From positions 129,113,047 through 129,177,046 of the forward strand of contig OW240914.1 of the NCBI GenBank assembly GCA_933207985.1: a stretch of 64,000 nucleotides of DNA. The letters are read 5' to 3'. Numbering within the stretch: position 1 is the first letter of the stretch; every line of letters starts with the position of its first letter. The notes below the pieces were generated by a model, which saw only the letters and a program-made list of their open reading frames with translations, was not told the origin of the DNA and ran no database searches. Below are positions 40,415 to 53,255 of the stretch, in pieces. Origin of the DNA: Pelobates cultripes (lineage: Eukaryota > Chordata > Amphibia > Anura > Pelobatidae). The position numbers were made by a program, and so were the translations under genes.

Positions 40415-41063
40415 TGTAACGAGAATATACCCCAACACGCAGGATTCAGCTAAACAAAAGACAACACAGAGGAGAGATACGTCTACCGGACCTTAGAATG
40501 GCCGGACTCGACGTATATGAGAGGAGACAGAGTCAGGAACAATCCGAAATCAAGGGCACAGAGAGACAGCGTAAACTAGGACAAGCCGGGGTCTGGTACA
40601 CAGTAAACAACAAGCCGACAACCAGAACAGATAAGGATAAAGAGAAAACGTAGTCAGAAACAAAGCCAAGGTCAATACGGAGAAACACAACTGAACACAA
40701 CAAGCGCTAAAGGGAACTGATACAGAAACCACGATAGGGCAAGGAACAAAGGAAAGAAGGTGAGTATAAATACCTAAACATCTAATTTGATTGGTCCCTG
40801 TCACATCCACGCCCCCAAAAGGTAAGTGTATGGGGAGTGTGGCATGACAGGGACCAATGGGATGCCTTTTCCAATTTAGGCACCCACTGTCCCTTTAAGA
40901 GCGCGCCCGATACCCGCGGCGCGCTCTTAGAGTAGGTAGAACACGTGACCGCTACTAGTTACAGCGGTCGGCTGAGCCGCGCGCGGCTCGTGCAGCAGCA
41001 GGACCGCGCGCGGCTCGAACAGAGGACCCTGGCCGGCCCCTGGAAAGGGTAAGTACCGCTACA
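40415..41063 (-). repeat. 5' LTR of the chromovirus, 649 bp
   Basis: Same ends as the other LTR. On the minus strand it has a TATA box at 40772-40765 and a predicted transcript start near 40740, where the sequence complementary to the primer-binding site begins. Confidence 0.95.
40740..40772 (-). promoter_or_regulatory. Predicted chromovirus promoter core
   Basis: TATTTATA (40772-40765) lies 25-32 nt upstream of the G at 40740. That G is the first base of the 10-mer complementary to the primer-binding site. The two lines of evidence for the start site agree. Confidence 0.6.
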
Positions 41064-41318
41064 GATCTTAAGCCTTTATGATTACCCTCATTCACCCCGT
41101 AAGCACCGTTAGAGGCTGCCCCGCAGCCACCGGGAAGCGCCCCTGGAGGACGCCGCACCTCTGGCCCCACAGGTCAGTCCTACCGCCGGCACAGGGGGAG
41201 GATGGGCGCCTGGAGATGGGAGGAGTGAGACAGGAGAGTAGGCGTAGGACCCACCGCTGGAGAGGAGGAGGGGGTCTGTCAAAGGGGGTCGTCTGCGGGT
41301 CGTCCAGGGGGGGGAGGT

Positions 41319-44300
41319 TCAGGCTTGGGAGCGGGAGTCCATATAGTCTTCCCATTGCTCCCATACCTTAAGGAAGTTTGCATATGTATCCCGCACCTGT
41401 GCGGTGAGCTTGTCCATTAGGAAGGCGTCTTTAATATTGCCAATTACTCTATCCATATGCGGTGTTTCCGCCTGCAGCCACGTCTGTGCCAAGGCGCGCC
41501 TGGCCGCCAGATTTAATTTGTTCAGGAGCTTTTGTTCCTTATTGGGGAGGTTGTCAATTGGTTTGGCAAGTAAGCAAGTCCACGGGTCAGGTCGGATTGG
41601 CTTTTTCAGTATGTCTGTCTGCAGGCGGGCAATATTGCTCCAGTATTGGGCAGCTTTCGGGCAGGTCCACCACATGTGCAAATAGGTACCCTTTTCCCCA
41701 CAGCCCCTCCAGCACACGTCTGAGGGTGATTTGCCCATGCGGTGGAGCTTGACGGGGGTGGTGTACCACCTCATGATCGTCTTGTAGCATTGTTCTTGGT
41801 GAATAACGCATATTGAAGACTTGGTAGCTGCCTCCCATATGTCCTGCCAGTCTCCGCTGTCCAGTGTTAACTCGAGGTCAGCTTCCCATTGTGCTATGTA
41901 TGAAGGTGCTTGGGATGCCTGTGTGGGGGCGCTGAGTTGCTCATATAGTCGGGTTATAAGGCCGGCACGTGGTCCGTCCGACATACAAAGCGTTTCATAG
42001 AATGTGGGCTTTTCTCTGGCCGCTTTTAATACGTGTGGTTTTCGTGCATAGTCCCGTACCTGCAGGTACCGAAAGTAGTCCCTGCCTGTCAGAGGAGCCC
42101 GCGCCTTTAAGTCGTCAAAAGTGTGGAATGTTGTGCCTTGGAATAGGTGACAGTACCGCTGTAGGCCCGCTCGAGGCCTCGAAAATCCCGCGGGGTCATG
42201 CCCGGGGGGAAGGCCTTATTCCTGCGTGGTTCGCAGCTCAGGGCGGTCGGGTCTGGGCACCCAGATTCAAAACTGGGGCAGGTCAGTGCTCATAAGGAGC
42301 GTTTCAATGTCCACCCATCTGTGTGTATCAGGGGGTGAGTACCACTCGGCAATTTGCGCCAGCTGGGCCGCCAGGTAATAGAGGTGTAAGTTCGGGAGCC
42401 CTAGGCCTCCCCTACTCTTCGGGGTATATAACGTGTGTCTCGCTATTCTATGTCTCTTACCCGCCCAGATGAAGTTGTCAATGGCGGTTTGCAGCAGTTT
42501 GAGGTCAGTTTTTGTGACCGCCACCGGTAATGCCTGGAAGAGGAAAAGGAGGCGAGGGAGTAAATTCATTTTAATGGTATGTAGCCTGCCCAGCCACGAA
42601 ATGGGCTTTTCGTGCCACCTATCTAGGTCCCTGCGTAGAGCGTGCATAGGTCTTTGGTGGTTTTCAGCGTACAGGTCGGCGTTGTTTTGCGTGAGGTGGA
42701 TGCCCAAATATTTGATGGGCTGTATGCTAATTTTGAGGTCTGTTGTACGCTTCAGCCACTCAATATCTGTGTCCGCCAACCCAAGGGGCATACCGACTGA
42801 CTTGTCTATGTTAATCCTGTACCCAGAAACCTGGTGATACGTATTGAGGAGGTTTAGGAAATGTGGGACTGTTACCCTGGGGGCGGTGAGAGTAAGTAAG
42901 ATGTCATCGGCATACGCCGAAACTTTAAACTCCTCGGATGTGATTTTTATGCCCTGCACTCTGTTATCAGTTCTGATTTGGTGTAGAAGGGGCTCCAAGG
43001 CCAAGATGAAGAGAAGGGGGGAGAGGGGGCAGCCCTGGCGGGTGCCATTCTTTAAATCAAATGGGGCCGGTCATGCTCCAGGGATCGATATCTGCGCTCT
43101 CGGGGCCGCATATAGTTCTCGGGTCGCTCTAATAAACACTGGAGGAAGTTGCATTTCCTCGAGTAGGGCAAACAGATACGGCCACTGGAGCCGATCAAAG
43201 GCCTTCTCCGCGTCCAATGAGAGGACCAGTGAAGGCGTACGTGTCCTGTTTGCCCACCACATCAGGTCAACCGCTCGTCTCGTGTTTCCGTATAGGTGCC
43301 TGTTGGGAACAAAACCCACCTGATCCGCGTGGATCAGCTTGGGTAGAATGACGTTTAATCTAGTGGCCAGAATCTTTGCATAGACTTTGAAATCAAAGTT
43401 AATGAGGGAGATAGGGCGGTAGTTGGCTACATTAGTGGTATCGCGGTCCGGCTTGGGAATCAGGACAATGTTTGCGGTATATAGGTCAGTGTTGGGTGCG
43501 TCAGTCTCTGTCCATGTTTGGTACATGTTAGCCAGTCGGGGGACCAGGTGTTCTTTGAACACTTTGTAATAGGAGCCATCGAATCCATCCGGGCCAGGGG
43601 CTTTCCCTCCTTTAAGATCCGTTATGGCTCTATTAATTTCGTCTAGTTCTATGGGTGCTCCCAGATAGTCGGTTGTCTGCGCTGGGAGGCGTGGCAGATT
43701 GAGACTCCGCAGGAAGTCCCTAATTTGCTCCATATGTGTTTTGTTCGCGTCCGTGAGAGTCGGGGAGTGGTTATACACTTGGGTAAAGAATTTTGCGAAT
43801 TCGTTAGTAATGTCGCCCGGGTTGCTAAGTACGTTCCCCTGTGCGTCTTTGATGGCAGTGATAAGGGAGTGTGTGCACTTCGGCCTCAGAGCCCACGCCA
43901 GAAGGGTGTCCATTTTGTTGGACTTTTCGTAAAACAATCTTTTCGTATGGAGCAGATCTCTGCTGACTTCGTCTAGCATGAGCTCTCTGAGTTGTCGTCT
44001 AATTTCAGTCAGTTCCCTAGTCTTGTGTGGGGTGACCTGTTGCTTGTTTTGCATTTCCGTCTTACGTAATTGCTTTTGGAGCACGGACAACCTTTCTAAC
44101 TTCGCCCGTTTTTGGTGAGTAGCTATTTTAATCAATAGTCCTCTGATCACTGGTTTATGAACTGCCCATAGTGTGGTAGGCGATACGTCAGTCGTGTCGT
44201 TTTCCTGGAAGCAGCATGTTATCTCAGTCTGGACAAGCTCTTTTGTACGAGGGTCTCTGAGTAACGCAGAATTCAGTCGCCAGTTCCACGGGGCTAGTGG

Positions 44301-45029
44301 GCCGGGTAGTTTAAGAGTAAGTGCTATGTCGGCATGGTCCGACCAAGATATGAGATTAATCTCGGTAGTGCTTACCCACGGCATGGTCCCTGGGCTTACT
44401 AGGAACATGTCAATGCGCGAGTAGGTGGAATGCGCAGCCGAGTAAAATGTGTAGTCTCGCACGCTGGGGTGTTGTATCCGCCAAGGGTCCAGTAACCCCG
44501 TGCGGGTGAGAAAGGCGTTCAGGATTCTGTCCTGACTGCCTTTGTTCTGGGATCTGGGGAGACCCATACCCCCACCCCTGTCCACAGCCGGGCACGACAC
44601 CGCGTTTAGATCTCCCCCCAGGATAACAACCCCCCGTGGCAGCGTCAGGATCAGCGCCTCCAGTTCCGACCAAAAGTCCCTGTGCGCAGTGTTAGGGGCA
44701 TATACATTGATCATGTGATATGTGTGAGAATGCAGTGTACCCGTCAGGACCACGTACCGGCCCTCCCTATCAACTTGGGTGTGAGTTACAGTAAGTGGGC
44801 AATTTTTATGTATCAGTATTTCAACACCGTGTCTTTTATTCAGGGCCCGGGATGCGTACGCCCTAGTGTAGACCTGATTGGTAAGCTGTATCCCCGACGT
44901 GCGGGGCAAGTGGGTTTCCTGCACATAAGCTATATCAGCCTTCTGTTACCTAAGTTCATGGAATAGGAGTCTGCGTTTGCTTGGGCTATTAAGCCCGTTC
45001 ACATTAAGGGAGGTCAGTTTAAGTGCCAT
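41319..45029 (-). pseudogene. LINE ORF2, more damaged (copy B)
   Basis: Same start (ATG 45029-45027) and codon-28 stop (44948-44946) as copy A. Private lesions: a TGA at 43073-43071 within the reverse transcriptase region (a CGA codon in copy A), loss of about 88 bp near 42223 relative to copy A 14920-15006, and a 4-bp loss near 42170. Confidence 0.92.
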
Positions 45030-45529
45030 CTCGTACACTTCAGGTACTCAGTAACGTGTCTAGGCGGCTCCGCAGCCTCAGTCTCCAGCAGTGGGTCCAG
45101 GGCCCCTGCAAGGTTAGGAAGGGGGAGGGGGCCGGTGCTCGCAAGGCAGGGGAAAGGGTGAAAAAAGCTTAACCCGGTTGGGCCGGTGGCTCTGTGTTCA
45201 GTTGGGTACACCAGAACAGGACAAGCTCTAAGAAGACAGTCAGACAATAATACACAATATATACAAAACGCTGACTAACAATCAGCAATAACACAGTGAA
45301 ACAAAAATATACTTCTAGTACTCCGGATCTTAAGTACCGCCAGGAGGCTCTGGGGGTGGGCAACCACCGCGCCGAGGGGATCACCTCAGACGGGGGGGGA
45401 GCTCAGCCGAAGAGCACCTCGGCAACTCTCAATTAGACCAAGTAATTTTGATAGCCCCAGTCTCTGGGGACCCGCTTCTATGAGGAGGGAGGGGGAGGGA
45501 AGGGAGGGGAGGAAGAGGAGAAGAGCAGG

Positions 45530-46133
45530 TGTTCTATCAGTTTGGTATACCCCGTCAGATTGCTATACCCACGTCACTTCTGGGGAGGGGAATCAGCTGT
45601 CTCCTGTGCTGCACATGCGTGCTAGCACTCCTGCTACTCCTCCACAGCAAGGTCCTGGAAGGTAAGTAAAACTAGTTTTACACTTTCATTATAGTTAGTG
45701 CATTCACTAAGCTTAGGACATGGGACATTTAGGGTTAATGTTAGGGTTCAAATTAGGGTTAGGATTAGGGACTTGTTCCTATTTAGTGATATTTCACATT
45801 AGGGGAATATCACTAAATAGTGATTTCTCACACTTTATTTTAACCCTTACCCCAAGGGTTAGGGTAAGAATAGAGTGTGAGAGAGGTTAGAAGCACTTAC
45901 CTAACCCTAATTTGTACCCTCACTTAACCCTAAATGTCCCGTGTGCCTAAGCTTAGTGAATGCACTAACTATAATGAAAGTGTAAAACTAGTTTTACTAA
46001 CCTTCCAGGACCTTGCTGTGGAGGAGTAGCAGGAGTGCTAGCACGCATGTGCAGCACAGGAGACAGCTGATTCCCCTCCCCGGAAGTGACGTGGGTATAG
46101 CAATCTGACGGAGTATACCAGACTGATAGAACA
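45530..46133. mobile_element. 604-bp foldback element (copy B)
   Basis: Counterpart of 18313-18916, same length and same CAGG flanks. Confidence 0.8.
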
Positions 46134-46853
46134 CAGGCGAGGAAGAAGAGGAGAAGGGCGGGGGGGAGGAGGTGAAGGGGGGAGGGCATGGGAGGCAAGC
46201 GCCGCCCGCGACCGCGCACATCCCCATGGGGAGCGCCAAACGGTCCCGGTCAGTCCCGCCGGCCCCACCATCCATATTCCGGGCCACTGTCTACCCGCCA
46301 GCGGCGGTCCATGCTCACCCGCCGCGCACCCAGCCGGGGGGGGGCGCGACCACGCCACAACCCGGGGCACGGAGTTCCCCCGGCCGATACGCGACCAGGG
46401 GACGCTTCCCGCCCCCCAGATTGCCAGCCCAGCCGCCACCCCGCCCCGAAGAGCCCACGGCTTGATACAACATGGCGCCCAATGGCAGCTCCCAACCCAA
46501 TCCATCCCCCGGGGTGCCACCCACCCCGCCCCCCGCGCTCAGCCGAACAGTGAAACCCAACCCCCACACAGGGCCATATCAGGCATGCCCGGCGGCTTCC
46601 ACACATTCCTACGGTCTGTCCAGCATGCTGTGAATCCCCCCCCCCGCAAGCCCCACCAACCCGACCCCCACAACCCCCCACCTGCCCCATCAGCGAGGAG
46701 AGCCACCCCGTCTCTAAGACGAAGGCAACTAAAGTGAAAACAATAAAAAATAAAAATAAAGATACTTGTGCATATGAGTTCACTCAGTCCAGTAGCCAGC
46801 AAGGACCAGGGTGTTGCGCTAGCCTGCGCTGCGGACCGTTCGCTAGCTCCGTC

Positions 46854-47781
46854 TCAGTCCCCATGGGGGCCTCCTGGCTCCTCGGGTTCAGTGATTGCGG
46901 TGAGGGTCTCTGTTTGCAGAGAAGGAGGTCGGAAGTCCTCCGGCACATCCAAGCCCAGGTCGTGAAGAAAGGTGATGACATCAGTGGAGGGCAGAAGTAC
47001 CGACTGCCTCGGCCCCTTAAAGACCAGGATCTTAAAGGGGTATCCCCAGGCAAAGCGGATTCCGTGGCCCCTCAGGAGATCTGTGACAGGTTTCCACTCC
47101 TTTCTCCGCAGGAGTGTAGCTGGTGCCACGTCCTGGTAAAGTTGTATGGCAGTCCCCTCATAGTCATATGCCGTCTCTCTGTTGTGGCGCAGGATGGCTT
47201 CCTTCGTTTTATAGTAGTGCCATTTGACAATCACATCTCGCGGAGGGCTGTTCTTCGGCCCTTTAGCCCGCAGGGCTCTATGCACCCTGTCTACCAGCCA
47301 GAGGTGGTCGGGGACATCCGGAAGATATCGCTTGAATGTTGAGACTAGAGCCTCTTCCAGGGCCGCGTCCCCTACCGTTTCCGGCAGGCCTCGGACGCGA
47401 AGGTTGTTCCTCCTCGACCTGTTGGCAACATCTTCAAGTTCCAGTTCTAGGTCAGTTATTCTGGAGAGTAGCGTGTTCGTGAGGCACACAGCCTTGTTAT
47501 GAGCCTTGACTACGGTTCCCATGTGCTGTTCCACCCGCGTGGTACGCGCCCCTATTGCTGCTATCTCCGCCTTAACCTCCGCCGCTGTACGCTTAATTTC
47601 GGCGGCCAGATAGCCTTTCACTTCCGCGAGAGAGTTCAGGATGGCGTTGGAAGGCACCTCATGCGAAGCGGAGTCAGTAGGTTGCGCTGCGCCCGGGCTG
47701 GTTGTCGTGGGCCGCCATCATGTCCACCACTGAGCGTGCTTCTTTAGTACCTTTCTTTCTAGGCGTCTTGCGACCGGACAT
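46854..47781 (-). pseudogene. LINE ORF1, frameshifted (copy B)
   Basis: Counterpart of 19630-20557. The 267-codon frame is unchanged by eye and the frameshift near its N-terminus is shared. Confidence 0.85.
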
Positions 47782-48539
47782 CCGCGCTTTCGGTCCGGCC
47801 TCACTTACGGGACGTGCAGGGCAGACTGTGCGGGCCCAGAACCGGGGCTATAGCTGTTGGCAGTGCATTAATGAGCGCCGGGGTGCAGAGCACTCAGATT
47901 ATGCGGGCATCTTCGCCGACGTCCAAACCACGCCCCCGATATCTACATTTTATTTTGCACAGTTCCAAAATCCATATTAGTTAAAAATAGGTGAAAAGTA
48001 AATACATTACAAATCAGGCAAAGATCCAGTTCCACTTTAAAATATGTATATTAAGATGATAGATTGTGGGGTTAGTTCACTAAACTTTTAATTTTAGCAA
48101 ACCTAAATCCAAACGCAACGCATAGCTTCAATCTGGAAATAATTTCAATGTATTGAGTAAACTTAGTCGATAACGTAAATAACCACAGAGGTCTTAAAGC
48201 AGCAAATGTCAGTTAAATTTATTTAATATCCCAGGATTAAACATCATGCTACTGGATCTATACACCCTCCTCCGGGTGGATTTTAAGACTAACCATGTTT
48301 GCTTTGAGGACCTTGCTCTGCAGATCATAGACATATATATTCTATATATGTCTATGCTGCTGATCACACTGTGACTGATCCAAGACGGCGGCCCCGCGGC
48401 TCATCAGCGCCAATAGGAAATAGCGGTCAATGCGGCGTCTAGGTATTATATGTCTATGCATATCCCTGCCTCTCTCTACTACTCACTGATCCGTGGGGAG
48501 CAGCAACACAGCAAAGAAGGATGGGGGGAAAAGGCAGCA

Positions 48540-49644
48540 GGGACACATGGGGACACTGAGACACTAGGGGACACTGAGACACTAGGGAACATATGGGGAC
48601 ACAGAGACACTAGGGGACACATGGGGACACAGACACTAGGGGATACTGAGACACTAGGACACATGGGGACACAGACACTGGGAGACCTGGGAACACTGAG
48701 ACACATGGGGATGCTGAGACACATGGGGACGCTGTTTCTCCCAGTGTCCCCATGTCCCCCATCCAGTGTTGCTAGTGTCTCAGTGTCCCCAAGTCTCCCA
48801 GTGTCTGTGTCCCATGGCTCTCAGTGTGCCTAGTGTCCCCATGTGTCCCAGTGTCCCCATGTGTCCCTATATGTCTCAGTGTCCCCATGTCTCCCAGTGT
48901 CCCCAGGTGTCTGTCTCCCAGCCAGTGTCCCCTAGTCTCCCAGTGTCCCCTAGTCTCCCAGTGTCTGTGTTCCCATGTCTGTGTCCCTAGTCTCCCAGTG
49001 TCCCTAGTCTCCCAGTGTCCCCTAGTCTCCCAGTGTCTGTGTTCCATGTCTCTGTGTCCCTAGTGTCTTAGTGTCCCCAAATGTTTCAGTGTCCCCATGT
49101 CTCCCAGTGTCTTTGTCCCTAGTGTCTCAGTGTGCCTTGTGTCCCCATGTCTCCCAGTGTCCCTATATGTCCCAGTGTCCCCATGTCTATGTCCACAACT
49201 GTCCCCATGTCTCCCAGTGTCCCCAAGTGTCTGTCTCCCAGCCAGTGTCCCCAGTGTCCCCTAGTCTCCCAGTGTCTGTGTTCCCATGTCTCTGTGTCCC
49301 TGGTGTCTTAATGTCCCCAAATGTTTCAATGTCTCCCAGTGTCTGTGTCCCTAGTGTCTGTGTCCCCATTTCTTCCAGTTTCCCTAAATGTCTCAGTGTC
49401 CCCATCTCTCCCAGTGTCCCGGGTCTCTCAGTGTCCCTATGTCTCTGTGTCCCCGAGTCTCAGTGTCCCCATGTCTATCAGTGTCCCCAGTATCCTAGTG
49501 ACATGGGGACACACTGAGACACTGGGAGAAATGGGGACACTGAGACAGTGGGAGACTAGGGGACTGGGTGACATGGGGACATTGACACTGTGATACATAG
49601 GGACACTGAGACACTGGGTGACTTGCGAGACTGAGACACTGGGA
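48540..49644. repeat. GTGTCCCC minisatellite with strand switches (copy B)
   Basis: Counterpart of 21316-22420, with the same two orientation changes. Confidence 0.9.
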
Positions 49645-49801
49645 GCAATCCATCTATACAGCAGAATCAAACTGTGAGTAGTTTGTTGGTGATTTTACAG
49701 AATTTTCTCTGATGTAACTCCTTGTGATTATACAAATAAGTAAGGCTGGTATTTTTTTCCAAGAAAGGTGGCAACCCTAACTACTCTTCACATACTCTTG
49801 C

Positions 49802-50351
49802 TTAAAGTAGCACTATAGGGTCAGGAACACAATCATGTATTTCTGACCCTATTATGTTAAAACCACCACCCTGGCCCCTTCTTGCCTCCCTAAGTATAGT
49901 AAAATATAACTTGTATTCAAGTCTGCAGCTGCTGGCTCTGCCTCTGAACTGACGGTCTGCTGACATCATCAGAAGTGGTGGTCTGAGCAAATTACAATAC
50001 TTCCCCATAGGATTGGCTGAGACTGTCAACTAGGCAGATCAGGGGCAGAGTCAGCACAAGTCATAGCCCTGGCCAATCAGCATCTCCTCATAAAGATAAA
50101 TTGAATCAATGCATCTCTATGAGGAAAGTTCAGTGTCTGCATGCCGAGGGTGGAGACACTGAATGGCAGTGCTGCACACTAGGCAGTACTGCCCCAGGAA
50201 GCACCTCTAGCAGCCATCTAAGGAGTGGCCAGTAGAGTTATTTTCTCTGAAAAGACAGTGTTTACTGCAAAAGGCCTGAATGGAATGATTCTACTTACCA
50301 GAACAAATACAATAAGCTGTAGTTGTTCTGGTGACTATAGTGTCCCTTTAA
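49802..50351. mobile_element. TTAA-type MITE, 550 bp (copy B)
   Basis: Counterpart of 22578-23127. Confidence 0.85.
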
Positions 50352-51367
50352 GTTTGGAAGCTTAAGAGGGATGTATGGGAACAAAACTTGTGTGGATTGG
50401 CTGACAATAAAATTAGTTTAGGTAATGCAGACATTGGTCTCTCTAACATTGTGGCATGTTCCCATTCTTCTACACTCACTACATACACCTTTTATCTGTC
50501 TCAGACTATATACCAGGAACTTATGCCTGCTAGCAAGAAGGTAAGGAGACAAGTGGACAAGCGAGTGATAGGGGACAGTCCTTAGAAAGCATGGAGTGAG
50601 CGCATCATTAGACGCATTTATGTCAAGCTCAGAGTGCTGCCTGCATAGTATGCCCTTAGTTGGACAGCCTGCATGATTGGCGGGCAGCCTGACATGCATT
50701 CATGCCAGGCTGTCCTTCAAATTCTTTGGACAGACATGCCCCCTTTTTGGGCATGTTCTCCCCCTTTGGCAGGTCTGGTCACGTGATTCGCACCAGTGGC
50801 CCACCCTTTTACCCCACCCATTGACTTCCTGCTTCACTGGACACTGCTGTTAAGGGTTATGGATTTACTTGAAAGATGAAAGCATAAATTAGAGAGAGAT
50901 TAGCATAGAGTATGTGTTTTCTTATAGCTGCATCCTATGAGTTTCCCTCCAACACCATCTCCATCAGATACATGACGCTTGGGAGGTATGACTGTTTTAG
51001 TGTTTTTGGTCGAGAAGATTCCGTAATTAGGCCCATCATAATTGTCAGCACCAGGCCCAGTGTGCTCTTAATCCGGCCCTGTATGTAGCTTTGAGAATAT
51101 ATTTAACTAGATATAGAAAAGCAGCCTCACTAACTCAGGCCCAGATAGATGCTAATATATGGTACCTTATTAAAATGGAAAAATTGACAGCTCCTATTAA
51201 TGCAACCACTGAACATATTCTAAATATTTGCTTTCCTTTGATGGAGGAATGCTCCCCTCAAGGCACAAACGTTAATCTCCTTTTTATTGTGATTCTATCT
51301 GGCTCCTCTCCAGTTGATATGGGTGTCTCAGTTTTTCTTGTCATTCCTGACATGTATACCTACTTGG

Positions 51368-51909
51368 TTAAAGGAGCACTATAGGGTCAGGAACACAAAC
51401 ATGTATTCCTGAGTGTTAAAACCACTATCTAGTCCCCCTTGGCTTCCCTAAAAATAGTAAAACATTACTTGTATTCAAGTCTGAAGCTGCTGACTCTGCC
51501 TGTGAACTTCCTCTGACATCATCAGAAGTGGTGGCCTGATCCAATTACAATGCTTCCCCAGGCAGATCAGGGGCAGAGCCAGCACAATTCAAACACAGTC
51601 CTGGCCAATCAGCATCTCCTCATAGAGATAAATTGTATCAATGAATCTCTATGAGGAAAGTTCAGTGTCTGCATGCAGAGGGAGAAGACACTGAATGTTT
51701 GAATGCTTTTTAGGCAGCCATGACACAGGAAGGATCTCTAGCAGCCATCTGAGGAGTGGCCAATGAAGTTATCACTAGGCTGCAATGTAAACACTGCATT
51801 TTCTCTGAAAAGACAGTGTTTACAGCAAAAAGCCTGAAGGTAATGATTCTACTCACCAGAACAAATTCAATAAGCTGTAGTTGTTCTGGTGACTATAGTG
51901 TCCCTTTAA
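51368..51909. mobile_element. TTAA-type MITE, 542 bp, uninterrupted (copy B)
   Basis: TTAA at 51368-51371 and 51906-51909. It is the empty-site form of the element split at 24144-26601 in copy A. Confidence 0.85.
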
Positions 51910-52439
51910 GGTATCGTTTCCTTGCTTGCTCATTACTGTTATATTGAATCTTTCACTAAAAGTTTAATTACAAAAAAAAGGACACTTTTTAACTTGGGCT
52001 TTGCTGTTGTTGTTGGTGTCAAGGAGAGTTGCAATGGGCTCATACAAAGTGGATGTACCCAGTTGTCTTTTCTTGCCGTACAATAAAGTAGTCTGTTTAA
52101 TGCTGATGTTATTATCTTACACACAGTGGTGGAGCTAAAGCAGAAAGGGCCCTGTTGCAAGGGCAGGGATGGCCACAAGGTAGATCTCAACTGTCATACA
52201 ATACTGCTTTGTCAGCTGAAGATCTACCATTTGCCCCCAGGGCATATTTAAAGTCGGTACATTTGGCATTAAATTGCCACTACTATCACAATGAAATCAT
52301 ATTTTTGGGGGGACTAGTTATTGGAAAGAGTGCACTCGTTCTAAAACGAGGCCTTATGTATTGCCTTATGTCCTTTGAGCATAATCTTCATATGAAAATA
52401 TTCAGCAGGGCCGGCAGGTCCATAAAGCAGCACAGGCGG

Positions 52440-53255
52440 CCGCCTTAGGGCGCACAGGCTCTGGAGGTGCAAGATTTAAGTGACCGGCAGGAGGAAAGCG
52501 CTCCCTCCTGCTAAACCACCTTCTGGACCCCCGGCACGGCTGTATTCTAATCAGGAGCGGTGAGGGAGCTCTGCTCCCTCGCCGTGCCTGACAGGAATAA
52601 TGCCGCAGTGAAACCTCACTGGACCCCACGGACAGGTCCTTGCCAGGTCTCCAGGTAGGGAGGCTTGGTGGACATTTAATATTAATAGTGATAGTGTGTG
52701 TGTATGTGTTTGTCTGTAAGTGTGTGTGTCTGTAAGTGTGTGTGTGTATGTGTTTGCCTGTGAGTGTGTGTATATGTGTTTGTCTGTGTGTGTGTCTGTA
52801 AGTGTATGTGTGAGTGTGTGTGTATGTGTTTGTCTGTGAGTGTGTGTGTCTGTAAGTGTATGTGTTTGTGAGTGTATGAGTATATCTGTCAGTGTCATTG
52901 TTAGTGTATGTGTTTGTCTGTGAGTGTGTGTGTGTGTATATGTGTTTGTCTGTGAGTGTGTGTGTCTGTAAGTGTATGTGTGAGTGTGTGTGTATGTGTT
53001 TGTCTGTGAGTGTGTGTGTGTCTGTAAGTGTATGTGTGAGTGTATGTGTTTGTCTGTGAGTGTATGAGTGTGTTTGTCGGTGTATGAGTGTGTTTGTCAG
53101 TGTGAGTGTGTGTTTGGGAGTGTCTGTCAAATCAGTGAGAGTATGTTTGTCATTGAGTCTGTGTGTGTCTGTCAATCAGTGTGTGTGTGTGTGTGTGTCT
53201 GTCAGTGACATCTGTGTGTTTGTCATTGAGTGTGTGACTGTTAGTGTGTATACAC
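52440..53255. repeat. Block absent from copy A, with TG microsatellite
   Basis: About 590 bp from 52440 to about 53030 has no match in copy A. The first 240 bp are GC-rich (CGCCTTAGGGCGCACAGG onwards); the rest is TGTGAGTGTGTGTGTCTGTAAG-type microsatellite that continues into the part shared with 27128-27330. CAGGGCCGGCAGG just upstream may be a hAT-type end. Confidence 0.75.

Larger units (their letters stand above)
35467..41063 (-). mobile_element. Ty3/gypsy chromovirus of the Tf1/sushi type
   Basis: A 5597-bp LTR retrotransposon with TG...CA ends, flanked by the 5-bp duplication GATCT (35462-35466 and 41064-41068). Copy A has the empty site with one GATCT at 13756-13760. Minus-strand order: 5' LTR (41063-40415), primer site, gag, pol (protease, reverse transcriptase, RNase H, integrase, chromodomain), purine tract, 3' LTR (36126-35467). 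A chromodomain after integrase and a primer site complementary to the element's own LTR place it in the chromovirus Tf1/sushi group known from fungi and vertebrates. There is no envelope gene. Pol carries one frameshift and one stop. Confidence 0.95.
34940..47937 (-). mobile_element. L1/Tx1-type LINE split by an LTR retrotransposon (copy B)
   Basis: Same LINE as 13234-20713, with GATATCTACATTTTA at 34925-34939 and 47938-47952. The LTR element lies in its 3' UTR. It shares the ORF1 frameshift and ORF2 codon-28 stop with copy A and has further private lesions. Confidence 0.92.
34491..49779. mobile_element. Inner hAT-like element (copy B)
   Basis: TAGGTTTGCCACCT start and AGGTGGCAACCCTA end, with ACTACTCT at 34483-34490 and 49780-49787. 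The right end here matches the left end slightly better than in copy A. Confidence 0.8.
34351..51081. mobile_element. Outer hAT-like element (copy B)
   Basis: Same termini as copy A, with TATGTAGC at 34343-34350 and 51082-51089. Longer because of the LTR retrotransposon. Confidence 0.85.

Noticed and set aside
35467..41063. Endogenous retrovirus with envelope
   Set aside because: No frame for an envelope exists between integrase-chromodomain and the 3' LTR; the chromodomain and self-priming site identify a Ty3/gypsy retrotransposon.
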